DNA of 5,740 bases from Acidobacteriaceae bacterium (GTDB lineage Bacteria > Acidobacteriota > Terriglobia > Terriglobales > Acidobacteriaceae): assembly GCA_003132825.1 (NCBI GenBank), contig PKYX01000232.1:730-6469 (forward strand), given 5' to 3'. Both the position numbers and the translations under genes were made by a program. Position 1 is the stretch's first letter. Each line of letters starts with the position of its first letter. Under the pieces are notes generated by a model, which worked only from the letters and a program-made list of their open reading frames with translations, did not search any database and was not told the DNA's origin. Of this stretch, positions 5,538 to 5,740 are shown piece after piece.

Positions 5538-5740
5538 CTACGAACTCTTCGAGGCCGAGGCGGAATAGGCAAAGCGGTAAATCTGGGCATCAATCTGCTT
5601 GCGTAAATCTCCCCAGATATTTTCCGGCATCGAGAGAAAAGCCGTGACCACGGATTGATCGAACTGGCGGCCCGACCAGGCGCGAATTTCCTCCCGGGCC
5701 GCGACCACGGTTTGGGCCGGCCGGTAGGGACGGTCGGAGG
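5538..5740 (-). CDS. HD-GYP-type metal-dependent phosphohydrolase, C-terminal fragment (5' end beyond window)
   Basis: Sixty-six C-terminal residues are visible before the TAG at 5540-5538; the rest lies beyond the right edge. The stretch opens with SDRPYRPA and continues EEIRAWSGRQFDQSVVTAFL, which matches the closing helices of HD-GYP domains (typically TSDRPYR followed later by GTQFDPxVVxAFL). Such proteins usually hydrolyse cyclic di-GMP, often as response regulators or with GAF/PAS sensors, but neither the HD nor the GYP catalytic motif nor any sensor domain is in the window, so activity cannot be judged. The expected Pro after QFD is replaced by Gln. A tail of about 30 residues, including NIWGDLRKQI and a Ser/Ala-rich end, follows the conserved part. 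The gene converges on the exported-protein gene with a 214-bp gap. Confidence 0.78.
   Translation of the reverse strand, partial: SDRPYRPAQTVVAAREEIRAWSGRQFDQSVVTAFLSMPENIWGDLRKQIDAQIYRFAYSASASKSS

Noticed and set aside
5301..5606. Plus-strand 101-codon frame in the convergent spacer
   Set aside because: Arg-rich and featureless; it overlaps the HD-GYP C-terminus and the end of the previous gene, and has no ribosome-binding site.

Overview
The window looks like a chromosomal segment from a high-GC Gram-negative bacterium. The best guess is Acidobacteriota: the grouping of MurQ, COG1680 serine hydrolases and a DUF1343/NamZ domain, and the glycine-rich exported protein with a VirB10/TrbI-like look, both resemble genomes of that phylum. 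This taxonomic call is inference from gene content and style only. No rRNA, tRNA, CRISPR array or insertion sequence was seen.

Positions 1-1909 (minus strand) hold a two-gene unit: a serine hydrolase of the class C beta-lactamase/AmiE fold (743-1909), followed by murQ (753 down to the window edge, C-terminus missing). The two overlap by 11 bp, just after a run of nine G on the coding strand. An extended -10 promoter lies just upstream of the hydrolase. Positions 1910-2109 are a divergent control region. From about 2044 or 2110 to 4455 (plus strand) runs a large fused protein: an exported AmiE-like serine hydrolase domain joined to a complete NamZ (DUF1343, GH171) exo-N-acetylmuramidase domain. 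Its signal-peptide codons extend upstream of every canonical start codon.

Together these genes read as a peptidoglycan-recycling locus. The exported fusion would strip stem peptide from MurNAc and release terminal MurNAc from wall fragments. MurQ would convert MurNAc-6-phosphate to GlcNAc-6-phosphate and D-lactate in the cytoplasm. The second, leaderless serine hydrolase would act on fragments that reach the cytoplasm. Bacillus subtilis carries the same functions (murQ, amiE, nagZ, namZ) as separate clustered genes. The transporter, the MurNAc kinase and nagZ are not in this window.

Positions 4456-5323 hold an independent gene with a clear sigma70-type -10, a strong Shine-Dalgarno and a Sec signal peptide. 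It encodes a small envelope protein with a beta-rich TrbI/VirB10-like domain and a glycine-zipper segment. Positions 5324-5537 are a convergent intergenic spacer with a 20-bp tandem repeat and small hairpins. Positions 5538-5740 (minus strand) are the C-terminal end of an HD-GYP-type phosphohydrolase entering from the right edge.
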